This document shows positions 1-7,691 of a stretch of 20,191 nt of DNA, in pieces. The position numbers and the translations under genes were made by a program. The notes under the pieces were generated by a model, which did not search any database, was not told the origin of the DNA, and was given only the letters and a program-made list of their open reading frames with translations. Each line of letters opens with the position of its first letter. Positions within the stretch are counted from its first letter, which is position 1. Source of the DNA: JAMCXS01 sp964459065 (GTDB lineage Bacteria; Acidobacteriota; Terriglobia; UBA7540); the NCBI GenBank assembly GCA_964459065.1, contig CAYWMN010000046.1, positions 1 to 20,191 on the forward strand. Reading direction: 5' to 3'.

Positions 1-1497
1 AAACCCTTTCAAGGTAACGGTATCCCCCGAAAGGTGCGCGGAAGCCGGAGGGTTATCCGCCGTGGTTTGATCGACCACCCGCTCGATGCCTCCGGAAGCT
101 CCTGGAACCGACACGTCGATCGTGCGGTTGCGTCTGTTGACCAGCAACACCTTGCGCTGGCCGGAAGGAGTCACAAAGGCTTGGGCGAAAACCTCCTGGG
201 AATGGGCAGAAGATTGAATCAGCTTGTCGCCCGGGCCGAAGTTGTCCCGCAACATCTTCAACACCCAGCCCCTGGCGTTGAGCCGGCCGGTCTTCCAGTT
301 GGTCATGGAGACGCTCGGGAACTGAGACGGATACCCCACGAATTGCGATTCACCGACTACATCGACGCCCAACGCGCTGAGCCGCGCGTAGAGGTAGGCG
401 TACATCGCAGCGCAAAGATTCCAGTAAGAGTTCGGGATGGGCCCGCGATCCATGACATTGTCATGGGGCAGGATGGCTCCCATCTCATCGACATCGCTTT
501 GGGTTTCAGGAGACAAACGCTTGCGGATCGCCTGGATATATTGCACCTGCTTCAAGAAACCATCCGCCTGGGCAAAGAAGGTGTACGGCCAGCAGTGGAC
601 GCTTTCGTCAGCAGAGGGCGATGCGTAAAAGTGATAGGAAATCATGTTGAGCGGAATACCAGGCTTGTGGTTGTTGGGGTTCAGGAAATAATTAAAGTAC
701 GAGGCCATCGTGTAGGGGAAATTGGGGCCGGGCGAGGTTCCTCCGAGCGCCAGCCCAACGAACTTCATGTTGGGATCCACCTTGCGGACGGCGGTCACAA
801 TCGCATCATAGAGGCGCGTATAAAATTGCGGTGACATGCGGTGTTCCATCTCATTGAGCACTTCCCAGTACTGGATCTTGTAATGGTGGCCGGACACGTG
901 GTGCTGGCCGTACTCATCCGTAAACCCGCCTTTGATGTACCAACTCGCCAGCCGCTGGTAGTAATCGGCCACTTGCTTCATGCTGGGGTCGCGCAGCTCG
1001 GTTCCCTGCTCATACTTCCAGTCGACCTGATCGGGGTTGGCCGGATAGGGAATGGGCTTGGGCGTCTTGAACATCCATTGAGGGATGGTGCTGAAATTCA
1101 AAATCACCGAGTGGCCTGCCGTGGCGTTCATAAAATCTTCGGTCATGGGATCGATCAGCGAAAAATCCCAGGAGGTCTTCCCATTGCTCGGAGGCTCAAG
1201 CTCGGCGACGCCCAGCTTGGGGTAAGGCAGCCAGGGAACGTAACGGACGTAGTCGCACTGGAGGCTCTTCAGGCTCCTGAAATACTGGTCGTGGGTGGGC
1301 GAGGTCCGCCGCAGCGGAGGATTGACGACAACCTGCAGCGTCGCCGTCGTGCGGGAAACGCGATCGACGCGCGACCAGTCAACTTTGACGGTAGCCGGCC
1401 CGGCGGCCATCGCAAAACCGCTCCATAAAAGCAAAACCGGAAGAAAGGTCCCCACAAAACACTGCAACTTGAATTTCTGGCTGAAACGATTCATCAT
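1..1497 (-). CDS. Exported clan GH-A glycoside hydrolase, GH39-like, 3' end cut by window edge
   Basis: An open frame of 499 codons runs from ATG 1497 to the left edge without a stop. The N-terminus is a Sec signal peptide (about residues 1-31, hydrophobic core, AMA-A cleavage site). The rest reads like a (beta/alpha)8 retaining glycosidase of clan GH-A: YWEVLNE places the likely acid/base at Glu216, ISYHFY is a typical barrel strand, and DVDEMG places the likely nucleophile at Glu338. Strand order and spacing resemble GH39 beta-xylosidases; GH5- or GH30-like alternatives cannot be excluded, and the substrate is unknown. AGGA lies 5 nt before ATG 1497; ATG 1494 is an alternative start. It follows the GH2 gene on the same strand after a 131-nt gap, so the two may form a small polysaccharide-use locus. 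The long plus-strand frames over it look like shadows. Confidence 0.75.
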   Translation of the reverse strand, partial: MMNRFSQKFKLQCFVGTFLPVLLLWSGFAMAAGPATVKVDWSRVDRVSRTTATLQVVVNPPLRRTSPTHDQYFRSLKSLQCDYVRYVPWLPYPKLGVAELEPPSNGKTSWDFSLIDPMTEDFMNATAGHSVILNFSTIPQWMFKTPKPIPYPANPDQVDWKYEQGTELRDPSMKQVADYYQRLASWYIKGGFTDEYGQHHVSGHHYKIQYWEVLNEMEHRMSPQFYTRLYDAIVTAVRKVDPNMKFVGLALGGTSPGPNFPYTMASYFNYFLNPNNHKPGIPLNMISYHFYASPSADESVHCWPYTFFAQADGFLKQVQYIQAIRKRLSPETQSDVDEMGAILPHDNVMDRGPIPNSYWNLCAAMYAYLYARLSALGVDVVGESQFVGYPSQFPSVSMTNWKTGRLNARGWVLKMLRDNFGPGDKLIQSSAHSQEVFAQAFVTPSGQRKVLLVNRRNRTIDVSVPGASGGIERVVDQTTADNPPASAHLSGDTVTLKGF

Positions 1498-1546
1498 CGG
1501 AGTCCTTTTAAAGAAATCACAACATTGCCTGAAAAGTCCGGCAGCA

Positions 1547-1578
1547 CCCGGGAATTGTAAGCGCGACGCCCCGGGAAT
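1547..1578. repeat. Direct repeat CCCGGGAAT x2 upstream of the GH39-like gene
   Basis: CCCGGGAAT occurs at 1547-1555 and again at 1570-1578, 23 bp apart start to start, about two helical turns. Both copies lie in the 131-nt gap between the GH2 stop and the GH39-like start, a plausible place for an operator. No regulator gene is visible in the window, so operator function is inference. Confidence 0.3.
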
Positions 1579-1628
1579 GCCACAACTCTTTCGGATTAAG
1601 CGAAACTCGCAGCCAAACAAGAATTCGT

Positions 1629-4142
1629 TCAAGCCACGGCTGGCCGCGGCGCCGCTGGCTCACACTGGATCGCGACCGCGGCGGGTTTAAGCCCCGGCGA
1701 TGTTGCCATGACCTTCATTTCACCAGCCTGCCGGGTGGATTGCACAATCGCCACACACCAGCCGTTGAAGGCTCGCCGGCGGCTGGCCTTATCCGCCTCA
1801 TGGCTGCTCGGATTGCCGTTGCCGACGCCGATCACCTTGCCGTTGCCGGAAACCTGGAAGACGATCTCGTTATCCGCCACCGGGACCACGCGTCCTTTGG
1901 CGTCAACCACGCTTACGGCAAGGACCGAAACGTCCTGGCCATCGGCCGCAATGCGTCGGCGGTCCGGCTGGAGCACAATTCCGGCCGGGGCGCCCGTGGT
2001 TTCTCGTCGGTCCGTAAGCACAAGCCTCCCATTCCGATAGCCGCGGGCTTCAATAACACCCGGCACGTATTGCACACTCCACTCCACGTGCGAGTCCCGC
2101 TGCATGGTCTTGGCGCCCAGGCTTTTCCCGTTCAGGAAAAGCTCAATCTTCTCCAGGTTGCTGTAACACCAGACACTGATTTCCTTTCCCTCTTTGCCCG
2201 GCCAGTTCCAATGCGGGAAAAGGTGCAGCACGGGCTTGTTGCCCCACCACGACTTAAAGTAATAAAAGTTGTCCTTGGGGAACCCGCAGGTATCCAGAAT
2301 CCCGTACTGCGAACCGATGCAAGGCCACCCGTACGGCGTGGGTTCGCCGCGATAGTCGAACCCCGTCCAGACAAAGGCCCCCGCGAGGAATTCCCGATCG
2401 TCAAAAGTGGGCCACCATCCTTCGGCGGGCGTGTGCCAAAAACCGGGAGGGGTCAGGTCGTAAGACCAGATGTATCCTTTTTCTTTGTTGTCTGCATAGA
2501 TGCCGCGCGTGGAAATGGTGCTGCCGTCCTCTGACCCGATGGTGGGCTTGGCGGGAAACTTGCGGTGGAAATCATCGATCATGTAGTTGTAGTGCTGGTT
2601 GGCGTGGTAATTGAAACCCTGAACGTCCACCACGTCGGAGATTCCCTTTCCCCAACCGCTGCTCATCGCCTGCGTTATCGGCCGAGTGGGATCGAGGCGC
2701 TTGATCAGTCGCTTCATGCTGGCGCAGATTCTGGCCCCGCGCTCGGTGCCCTGCTCAGGCTCTTCGTTCCCGGTCGACCACAAGATGACGCTCGGATGGT
2801 TGCGGTCCCGGCGAACCAGACGGCTCAACTGGCTGAGACCCTCCGGGCACGATGAAAACATGCGCGTCTCGTCCATCACCAGCATGCCGAGGCGGTCACA
2901 GGCGTCCATCAGCTCGGGCGTGGGGGCGTTGTGCGACGTGCGAAGGCCGTTCGAGCCCATCTGCTTGAGCTTGGCAATGCGGTAGTACTGGAGCCGGTCG
3001 GGCAAGGCGATGCCCACACCAGCGTGGTCCTGATGATTGCAGGTTCCCTTTACTTTCACCGATTTGCCGTTCAGGAAGAAGCCTTTGTTAGGGTCAAAGT
3101 GAATGGTCCGGATTCCGAACGGCGTCTCGTAGCGGTCAACCGTTGCGCCACCGGCTTCGATGCTGGTCACCAAGGTATAAAGATGAGGGGTTTCAAGCGA
3201 CCAGAGCCGGGGATTATTGATCCGAACTCTTTGCCGGATTTTGCGGCGCCGCCAGCCCGGAATTGAGGCGATTGCGGATTGTGATGTGCCAACGGGCTTT
3301 CCATCACCATCAAGAATGGTGGAAACGACCCGGCATTTGGCCTCAGTGTCCCGGTCATTGCCGATTTCCGTTGAAATCGCAACCGTCGCCAGGCCGTCGC
3401 GCACTTCAGAAGTCACAAAGGTTCCCCATTGAGGAACATGCACAGGGCTGGTCTTCACCAGCCAGACGTGCCGGTAAATTCCCGCGCCTTCATACCACCA
3501 GCCTTCAAATTCCGTGGCGTCCACGCGCACAACCAGGATGTTCTTGCCGCCGTAGTTCGCATGGTCGGTGATGTCATAACTGAAAGGGGCGTAACCGCTC
3601 AGATTGCGTCCCAGGAAATTGCCGTTGAGCGCCACCATGGAGTCGCGGAAGACGCCATCGAATTCAAGGCTGAGACGCTTGCCCGAATCGCTTGCGGGAA
3701 TATCAAATACCCGCCGGTACCATCCGATGCTGGTTGCCGGGTAGGTTCTGCCAAGCGGTTTGAAACCGTGATTCCTAAGCCACGGGTCTTCGTGGAAGGG
3801 CAGTTCCACAGCCCAATCATGCGGAAGATCAATCGCCTGCCAGCCACTGGCATCAAAATCCGGATGCGAAGGCTTAAAGAAGTCCCCCGTCTTTTGGAAC
3901 GCGCGGCCGCGGCCGAAATCAAAATCCTGCGCGGGATCATCGGCATGGCCCAAATGAAACCGCCATCCGAAATCGAGCAAAGCGCGTTCGCGCGGCGATG
4001 GCCCGGATGCAGGCTGGCCTGCCGCGGGTTCAGAGGCGCTCTGCCCTTTGAGGACTTGCGCCCCCAAAGGCAGGAAGGAGGTAGCGCCTGCCGAGGCTGC
4101 GACTCCGGTTTTTAAGAAATTACGTCTTGTCCATTTGGGCAT
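1629..4142 (-). CDS. GH2 beta-galactosidase-type glycoside hydrolase with Tat signal
   Basis: This 837-residue protein starts with a twin-arginine signal (RRNFLK, residues 6-11, then a hydrophobic stretch), so it should be exported folded. Domains in order: GH2 sugar-binding domain about 50-235 (LPHDW, GWYRR, YEGAGIYRHVWL), Ig-like domain about 240-345, TIM barrel about 350-640, a DUF4982-type beta-sandwich about 650-710, and a second Ig-like C-terminal domain about 720-828. In the barrel, WSTGNEEPEQ places the acid/base at Glu460 and IGSEDGSTISTRG places the nucleophile at Glu538. Length and order match exported GH2 beta-galactosidases; beta-glucuronidase or mannosidase specificity cannot be excluded. 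ATG 4142 has a modest AGGCGG 7 nt upstream. The GH39-like gene follows downstream. Confidence 0.88.
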   Translation of the reverse strand: MPKWTRRNFLKTGVAASAGATSFLPLGAQVLKGQSASEPAAGQPASGPSPRERALLDFGWRFHLGHADDPAQDFDFGRGRAFQKTGDFFKPSHPDFDASGWQAIDLPHDWAVELPFHEDPWLRNHGFKPLGRTYPATSIGWYRRVFDIPASDSGKRLSLEFDGVFRDSMVALNGNFLGRNLSGYAPFSYDITDHANYGGKNILVVRVDATEFEGWWYEGAGIYRHVWLVKTSPVHVPQWGTFVTSEVRDGLATVAISTEIGNDRDTEAKCRVVSTILDGDGKPVGTSQSAIASIPGWRRRKIRQRVRINNPRLWSLETPHLYTLVTSIEAGGATVDRYETPFGIRTIHFDPNKGFFLNGKSVKVKGTCNHQDHAGVGIALPDRLQYYRIAKLKQMGSNGLRTSHNAPTPELMDACDRLGMLVMDETRMFSSCPEGLSQLSRLVRRDRNHPSVILWSTGNEEPEQGTERGARICASMKRLIKRLDPTRPITQAMSSGWGKGISDVVDVQGFNYHANQHYNYMIDDFHRKFPAKPTIGSEDGSTISTRGIYADNKEKGYIWSYDLTPPGFWHTPAEGWWPTFDDREFLAGAFVWTGFDYRGEPTPYGWPCIGSQYGILDTCGFPKDNFYYFKSWWGNKPVLHLFPHWNWPGKEGKEISVWCYSNLEKIELFLNGKSLGAKTMQRDSHVEWSVQYVPGVIEARGYRNGRLVLTDRRETTGAPAGIVLQPDRRRIAADGQDVSVLAVSVVDAKGRVVPVADNEIVFQVSGNGKVIGVGNGNPSSHEADKASRRRAFNGWCVAIVQSTRQAGEMKVMATSPGLKPAAVAIQCEPAAPRPAVA

Positions 4143-4230
4143 GGGATACCGCCTGGCCAGTGGTATGACTTAGGTTGCTCCAAAGTCCTTACACTTTTCC
4201 ACTGAAGATTGGCTGCGCAACAAGGGGGCA

Positions 4231-4236
4231 ATTATA
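4231..4236 (-). promoter_or_regulatory. Candidate -10 box (TATAAT) for the GH2 gene
   Basis: Read on the minus strand this is a perfect TATAAT, about 90 bp before the GH2 start. The hexamer 17 bp upstream (complement of 4254-4259) is TTTCCC, a weak -35. It overlaps an imperfect palindrome, GTTCCCAGGGAC (4242-4253), that could be an operator. The box is visible; its use as a promoter is inference. Confidence 0.35.
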
Positions 4237-4319
4237 TATCCGTTCCCAGGGACGGGAAACGATGAATCTGTAAGAAGGGATTTGAGTAAACCCTTTGAGA
4301 TTCCTGAGCTATTATGAAG

Positions 4320-4335
4320 TGTGACTTACATCACA
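4320..4335. promoter_or_regulatory. CRP-type palindrome TGTGA-N6-TCACA
   Basis: TGTGACTTACATCACA consists of two perfect CRP half-sites with the standard 6-bp spacer. It lies in the divergent region, 178 bp from the GH2 start and 292 bp from ccmE, and about 40 bp upstream of a possible -10 (TATATT, 4367-4372) facing ccmE. CRP-family regulators could serve either side: carbon control of the glycosidases or respiratory control of cytochrome maturation. The proximity of the TATATT box makes ccm slightly likelier. Confidence 0.5.
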
Positions 4336-4366
4336 GAAAGATGACCGTCCGCGACCGTAGAATTTT

Positions 4367-4372
4367 TATATT
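4367..4372 (+). promoter_or_regulatory. Candidate -10 box (TATATT) for the ccm operon
   Basis: TATATT matches the -10 consensus at four of six positions and follows an AT-rich stretch. No good -35 lies 16-18 bp upstream, which would suit an activator-dependent promoter. A start near 4379 would put the CRP-type site at about -51 and leave a leader of about 250 nt before ccmE. Confidence 0.3.
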
Positions 4373-4414
4373 GTGGAGGTGAGCAGAGTGCCAACCGGGC
4401 TTTTAGTGCGAAGT

Positions 4415-4574
4415 GAGTTCCCGGAAACCACCCTGCAAGAGCTGCTGCCCAGCCGAGCCGACCGGAAAACTCGTTTCTGCACCTTCAGCAAACAGGTGTC
4501 AAGGCTAACTGGGCAGGACCGAAATGCATTGACTCAGCCCATGCGAGGGTGCAAAATTGGAAGTTCCAGCCTTG
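4415..4574 (+). promoter_or_regulatory. Structured untranslated leader candidate upstream of ccmE
   Basis: Two consecutive helical modules can be drawn. Module 1: GAGTT (4415-4419) plus CCGG (4421-4424) pairs with CCGG (4462-4465) plus AACTC (4468-4472), with a small internal loop. Module 2: CAAGGCT (4500-4506) pairs with AGCCTTG (4568-4574) and encloses TGGGC (4510-4514) paired with GCCCA (4537-4541). The second module ends 40 nt before the ribosome-binding site. It matches no riboswitch consensus I recognise (cobalamin and c-di-GMP considered). The 485-bp gap 4143-4627 holds this leader, the CRP-type site and the two -10 candidates, and no convincing gene. Confidence 0.35.
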
Positions 4575-4613
4575 CGGGTGGGGAAATCACGATGCAGTGG
4601 CGCCTCACAAGGT

Positions 4614-4620
4614 AAGGAGG
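4614..4620 (+). promoter_or_regulatory. Strong ribosome-binding site that sets the ccmE GTG start
   Basis: AAGGAGG lies 7 nt before GTG 4628. It is nearly a full anti-Shine-Dalgarno match, and it fixes the GTG as the start although no ATG is available nearby. Confidence 0.85.
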
Positions 4621-4627
4621 CCGATTC

Positions 4628-5071
4628 GTGGCTAACAAGAAACTCAAATTTGGGATTGGTATCGCCATTATTCTGGCGGTGGTGGGTTGGGAAGCCGTTT
4701 CAGGGTTCGAGCAGTCCAAAACCTACTATGTGACTGTTCAGGAACTCACCAGTGGCAAGGTAACCCACGACCACGTGCGCGTCGGCGGCATGATCACCCC
4801 CGGCAGCATTCAGCGAAACGGGGAAAAGCTGACCTTCCGGCTCTCGCAGGGCAAAGCATCTATTCCTGTTACCTACGTGGGAGCCGCCAGTTTGCCGGAC
4901 GATTTTAAAGGCGGGGCGAAGGCGATTGTTGATGGAAACTATTTGGCCGACGGGACGTTCCGCGCCAATAGCGTCCAGGCAAAGTGCGCGTCGAAGTACA
5001 AAGCCAAGCCTCCTGCGTCAAACACAGCGGGTGAAACCTCCAAGGTGGCGTCCTACGGCATGCCGAAATAG
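4628..5071 (+). CDS. ccmE: Cytochrome c maturation heme chaperone CcmE, CXXXY variant
   Basis: CcmE takes heme from CcmABCD at the outer face of the cytoplasmic membrane and passes it to CcmF. This 147-residue protein has one N-terminal membrane anchor (about 8-26), then the OB-fold region (VRVGGMITPGS, GKASIPVTYVG, VDGNYLADGTF), then the heme site. In most CcmE proteins the site is HXXXY; here it is QAKCASKYK, so the covalent ligand position is Cys120 with Tyr124 four residues on. CXXXY forms are known from archaea and some sulfate reducers. The tail after residue 128 is short and Pro/Ser/Thr-rich. The gene opens the ccm operon behind a strong ribosome-binding site. Identity is well supported by fold motifs and context. 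Confidence 0.9.
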   Translation: MANKKLKFGIGIAIILAVVGWEAVSGFEQSKTYYVTVQELTSGKVTHDHVRVGGMITPGSIQRNGEKLTFRLSQGKASIPVTYVGAASLPDDFKGGAKAIVDGNYLADGTFRANSVQAKCASKYKAKPPASNTAGETSKVASYGMPK

Positions 5072-5167
5072 GCCATTGCAAGCGGTTCAAGGCGAACTTT
5101 TCCACCACATTCAGCCTCTCATCTCACGCCGTAACGCTGGTCTTCGAGGCAAGGGAGCATAAAGATC

Positions 5168-7195
5168 ATGAATCAAGTGGGCAGCGTTGCACTTACCGCC
5201 GCACTGGCTTTTGCAATCTACGGCGTAATCTCCGGAGCGTTGGCAGGCAAGCTGCGCAGCCCCCGGATGCTGAAGAGCGCCCAGCGCGCCGTGCTCGGCT
5301 TCTTCGCAATGATCACCCTGTCGGTGGTTTCTCTTGAATACCTGATCCTGACCGACAATTTCCACAGCGCCTACGTTGCTTCCCATTCAAGCATTGCGCT
5401 CCCGCTCCTGTACAAGATTCCGGTCCTGTGGTCAGGGCAGGAAGGGTCCTTGCTTTTTTGGACCTGGCTGCTTTCGATTTACGCCGGCATCGCGGTCTGG
5501 CTGAACCGGCGAAAGAACCGCCAGCTCATGCCCTACGTCATTTCGATTTGCATGGGCGTGGCAACGTTTTTCTCCCTGGTTACGTTCTGGGTGGCCAACC
5601 CCTTCAATCAACTTTCCCTCGTTACCGCCAGCGGAATAACACCTTTTGCTCCCGCCGACGGCAACGGATTGAATCCTACCTTGCAATTCCACTCGATGGT
5701 CATCCATCCCCCCATGCTGTACCTGGGCTATGTGGGCTTTGCCGTTCCCTTCGCCTTTGCGATGTCGGCCATGATGACCCGGCAGCTGGGTGACAACTGG
5801 ATTCGGGTAACCCGCCGCTGGACGATGGTGCCGTGGATGTTTCTGGGCACGGGCATTCTGCTGGGCGGGCAATGGGCCTATCACGTCCTCGGATGGGGCG
5901 GCTATTGGGCCTGGGACCCCGTGGAAAATGCCTCGTTGCTGCCGTGGCTGGCTGGAACCGCGTTCCTTCACTCGGTGATGATTCAGGAAAGACGCGGCAT
6001 GCTCAAGGTTTGGAACATGTCGCTGATTATCTTGACGTTCTTCCTGTCGGTATTCGGCACCTTCCTGACCCGCAGCGGAATCGTCTCTTCCGTCCATGCT
6101 TTTGCAAAGTCGCCCATCGGACCGTGGTTTTCCGTATTTCTGACCATTATCGCGGCCTTTTCATTGACCGTGCTTTTTTTGCGCCTGGACTTTCTCAAGA
6201 GCGACAACCGGCTTGACTCCGTGGTTTCACGGGAGAGCGGCTTTCTATTTAACAACTGGATTCTACTGGCAGCAGTACTGGCCGTGTTCTGGGGCACTAT
6301 CTTTCCGGTGGTTTCCAAGGCCGTGGAAAATCAAACGGTTACCGTGGGCCCTCCGTTCTTTAACCGGGTAATGATTCCCATCGGGCTCTTGCTCCTGTTC
6401 CTGACCGGCGTGGGTCCGCTATTGGCCTGGCGAAACACATCCTTCCAAAGCATCAAACGGAATTTCACCGCTCCCCTGATTTTGGCTGGCGTGGTTGGGA
6501 TTTACCTCTTTTTTGGAGCAGGGGTGCATCGCCTTTATACGTGGATGTCCTTGACCCTGTGCGCCTTTGTCATCGCCTGCATTGTGGGGGAATTTTACAA
6601 AGGTGCGCGGACCCGAATGAGAATCAGCAAGGAGGGCTTCTTCTCGGCCCTTTACAACCTGACCATGCGGAATACGCGCCGCTATGGCGGGTACATTGTC
6701 CACTTTGGCATCGTGCTCTTGTTTATAGGGTTCGCCGGACAGGCTTTCCGGTTTGAGACTAGAAAGCTGATGGGCCCGGGCGATCTGTTGCAGGCCCAGA
6801 ATTATCTATTCCGTTGCGATGGCCTGACCTCCGGCCGCCATGCGAATTACACTTACGAAACCGCCGTATTGTCCGTGACCGATAACGGACATGCGATGGG
6901 AGTCATGCGACCGCAGAAGAGAGTCTACCTGGCCAGCCAGCAGCCGGTGAGCCACATCGCATTGCGGACCAACTTAGCCCGGGATCTTTACGTAGTGCTG
7001 GCCGGACAGGACCCGGACAGCGGAAAAGTCCTCATCCACGTCATCATCAACCCGCTGGTGCAATGGGTGTGGATTGGAGGCTTGGTGGTCCTGTTTGGAA
7101 CCATTTTGGCGCTATTCCCCAGCCGGATTGAGCGCGAGATGGATGAAGTCCGCAAGAAACAAGAAAAGGTGGTTGAAGCAAGCCATGTCGTCTAG
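5168..7195 (+). CDS. ccmF: Cytochrome c heme lyase subunit CcmF
   Basis: CcmF is the polytopic membrane protein that ligates heme to the CXXCH motifs of apocytochromes. The 675-residue length and many hydrophobic segments fit the family. Diagnostic features are HPPMLYLGY (His180), the WWD motif WGGYWAWDPVENASLLPW (243-260), His268 just after it, TFLTRSGIVSSVHAF (298-312, His310) and a later membrane His512 in YIVHFG. By spacing, His180, His268 and His310 correspond to the conserved heme-site histidines of E. coli CcmF. The C-terminus has a periplasmic domain followed by a final membrane helix. ATG 5168 has AAGGGAG 10 nt upstream. The 96-nt gap after ccmE shows no gene, and the 3' end overlaps ccmH by 11 nt. 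Confidence 0.95.
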   Translation: MNQVGSVALTAALAFAIYGVISGALAGKLRSPRMLKSAQRAVLGFFAMITLSVVSLEYLILTDNFHSAYVASHSSIALPLLYKIPVLWSGQEGSLLFWTWLLSIYAGIAVWLNRRKNRQLMPYVISICMGVATFFSLVTFWVANPFNQLSLVTASGITPFAPADGNGLNPTLQFHSMVIHPPMLYLGYVGFAVPFAFAMSAMMTRQLGDNWIRVTRRWTMVPWMFLGTGILLGGQWAYHVLGWGGYWAWDPVENASLLPWLAGTAFLHSVMIQERRGMLKVWNMSLIILTFFLSVFGTFLTRSGIVSSVHAFAKSPIGPWFSVFLTIIAAFSLTVLFLRLDFLKSDNRLDSVVSRESGFLFNNWILLAAVLAVFWGTIFPVVSKAVENQTVTVGPPFFNRVMIPIGLLLLFLTGVGPLLAWRNTSFQSIKRNFTAPLILAGVVGIYLFFGAGVHRLYTWMSLTLCAFVIACIVGEFYKGARTRMRISKEGFFSALYNLTMRNTRRYGGYIVHFGIVLLFIGFAGQAFRFETRKLMGPGDLLQAQNYLFRCDGLTSGRHANYTYETAVLSVTDNGHAMGVMRPQKRVYLASQQPVSHIALRTNLARDLYVVLAGQDPDSGKVLIHVIINPLVQWVWIGGLVVLFGTILALFPSRIEREMDEVRKKQEKVVEASHVV

Positions 7196-7667
7196 AAAGC
7201 TTGTGGGGCTGCTCATCCTGAATCTTGCCGTCGGCAGCATCGCCGCCATGGCAACCACAAGCCCTGCACAGATTGAGCAAGCGATCGGCAATAAAGTGTA
7301 TTGCATGTGCGGGTGCGCCACCGCCTTAAACCATTGCCCACACCCCAATTGCGACGTCAAGACGGAAATGCACCGGATCATTCGCACGGATTTGGCGGAA
7401 GGCAAAACAGAACCGGTTATCCTGAACGACCTGGTGGCCAAGTACGGAATCAAGGTTCTTGCGGCCCCGCCGGCCGCAGGCTTTAACCTAACCGCCTGGA
7501 TTCTGCCGGGCGTGGGATTAATCATTGGCTTGTTGATTGCCATTACACTTGTGCGGCGATGGCGCAGGCCCGCGGTTGCAACCGCGACATCCGCGACGCC
7601 AGCTGCGCCGGTAAATGATCAGGTCCGTGCAGCGGTAGAAGAGGAAATGAAAAAGTTTTCCGGGTGA
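7185..7667 (+). CDS. ccmH: CcmH-type cytochrome c maturation thiol protein, CxCxC variant
   Basis: CcmH works with CcmF to reduce or present the apocytochrome cysteines. ATG 7185 overlaps the ccmF end by 11 nt and gives a 160-residue protein with a Sec signal (about 1-23). The thiol region YCMCGCATALNHCPHPNC (39-56) has Cys40, 42, 44, 51 and 56 rather than the textbook RCxxC. Downstream parts are typical of the family: a helical stretch (EMHRIIRTDLAEGKTEP), LVAKYGIKVLAAPP (83-96), GFNLTAWILPG (99-109), a membrane helix (about 105-125) and a charged tail. I recall similar C-x-C-G-C motifs in acidobacterial and deltaproteobacterial CcmH. An upstream in-frame start inside ccmF (7074) is rejected because it would remove the signal peptide. 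Confidence 0.88.
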   Translation: MSSRKLVGLLILNLAVGSIAAMATTSPAQIEQAIGNKVYCMCGCATALNHCPHPNCDVKTEMHRIIRTDLAEGKTEPVILNDLVAKYGIKVLAAPPAAGFNLTAWILPGVGLIIGLLIAITLVRRWRRPAVATATSATPAAPVNDQVRAAVEEEMKKFSG

Positions 7668-7691
7668 CCCGGAAAGGCTTTGAGGATCAAC

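Noticed and set aside
34..1428. Long plus-strand frames (266 and 195 codons) over the left end
   Set aside because: They lie antisense to the GH39-like gene, which has a signal peptide, catalytic motifs and a ribosome-binding site. Their Arg/Gly/His/Val-rich composition is typical of a shadow of a GC-rich gene.
4500..4574. Cobalamin or c-di-GMP riboswitch in the ccm leader
   Set aside because: The conserved B12-box and GEMM core sequences are not present; only generic nested stems are seen.
4373..4615. 80-codon frame before ccmE starting at GTG
   Set aside because: No ribosome-binding site, no recognisable motif, and it overlaps the paired segments of the leader. Composition does not resemble the neighbouring genes.
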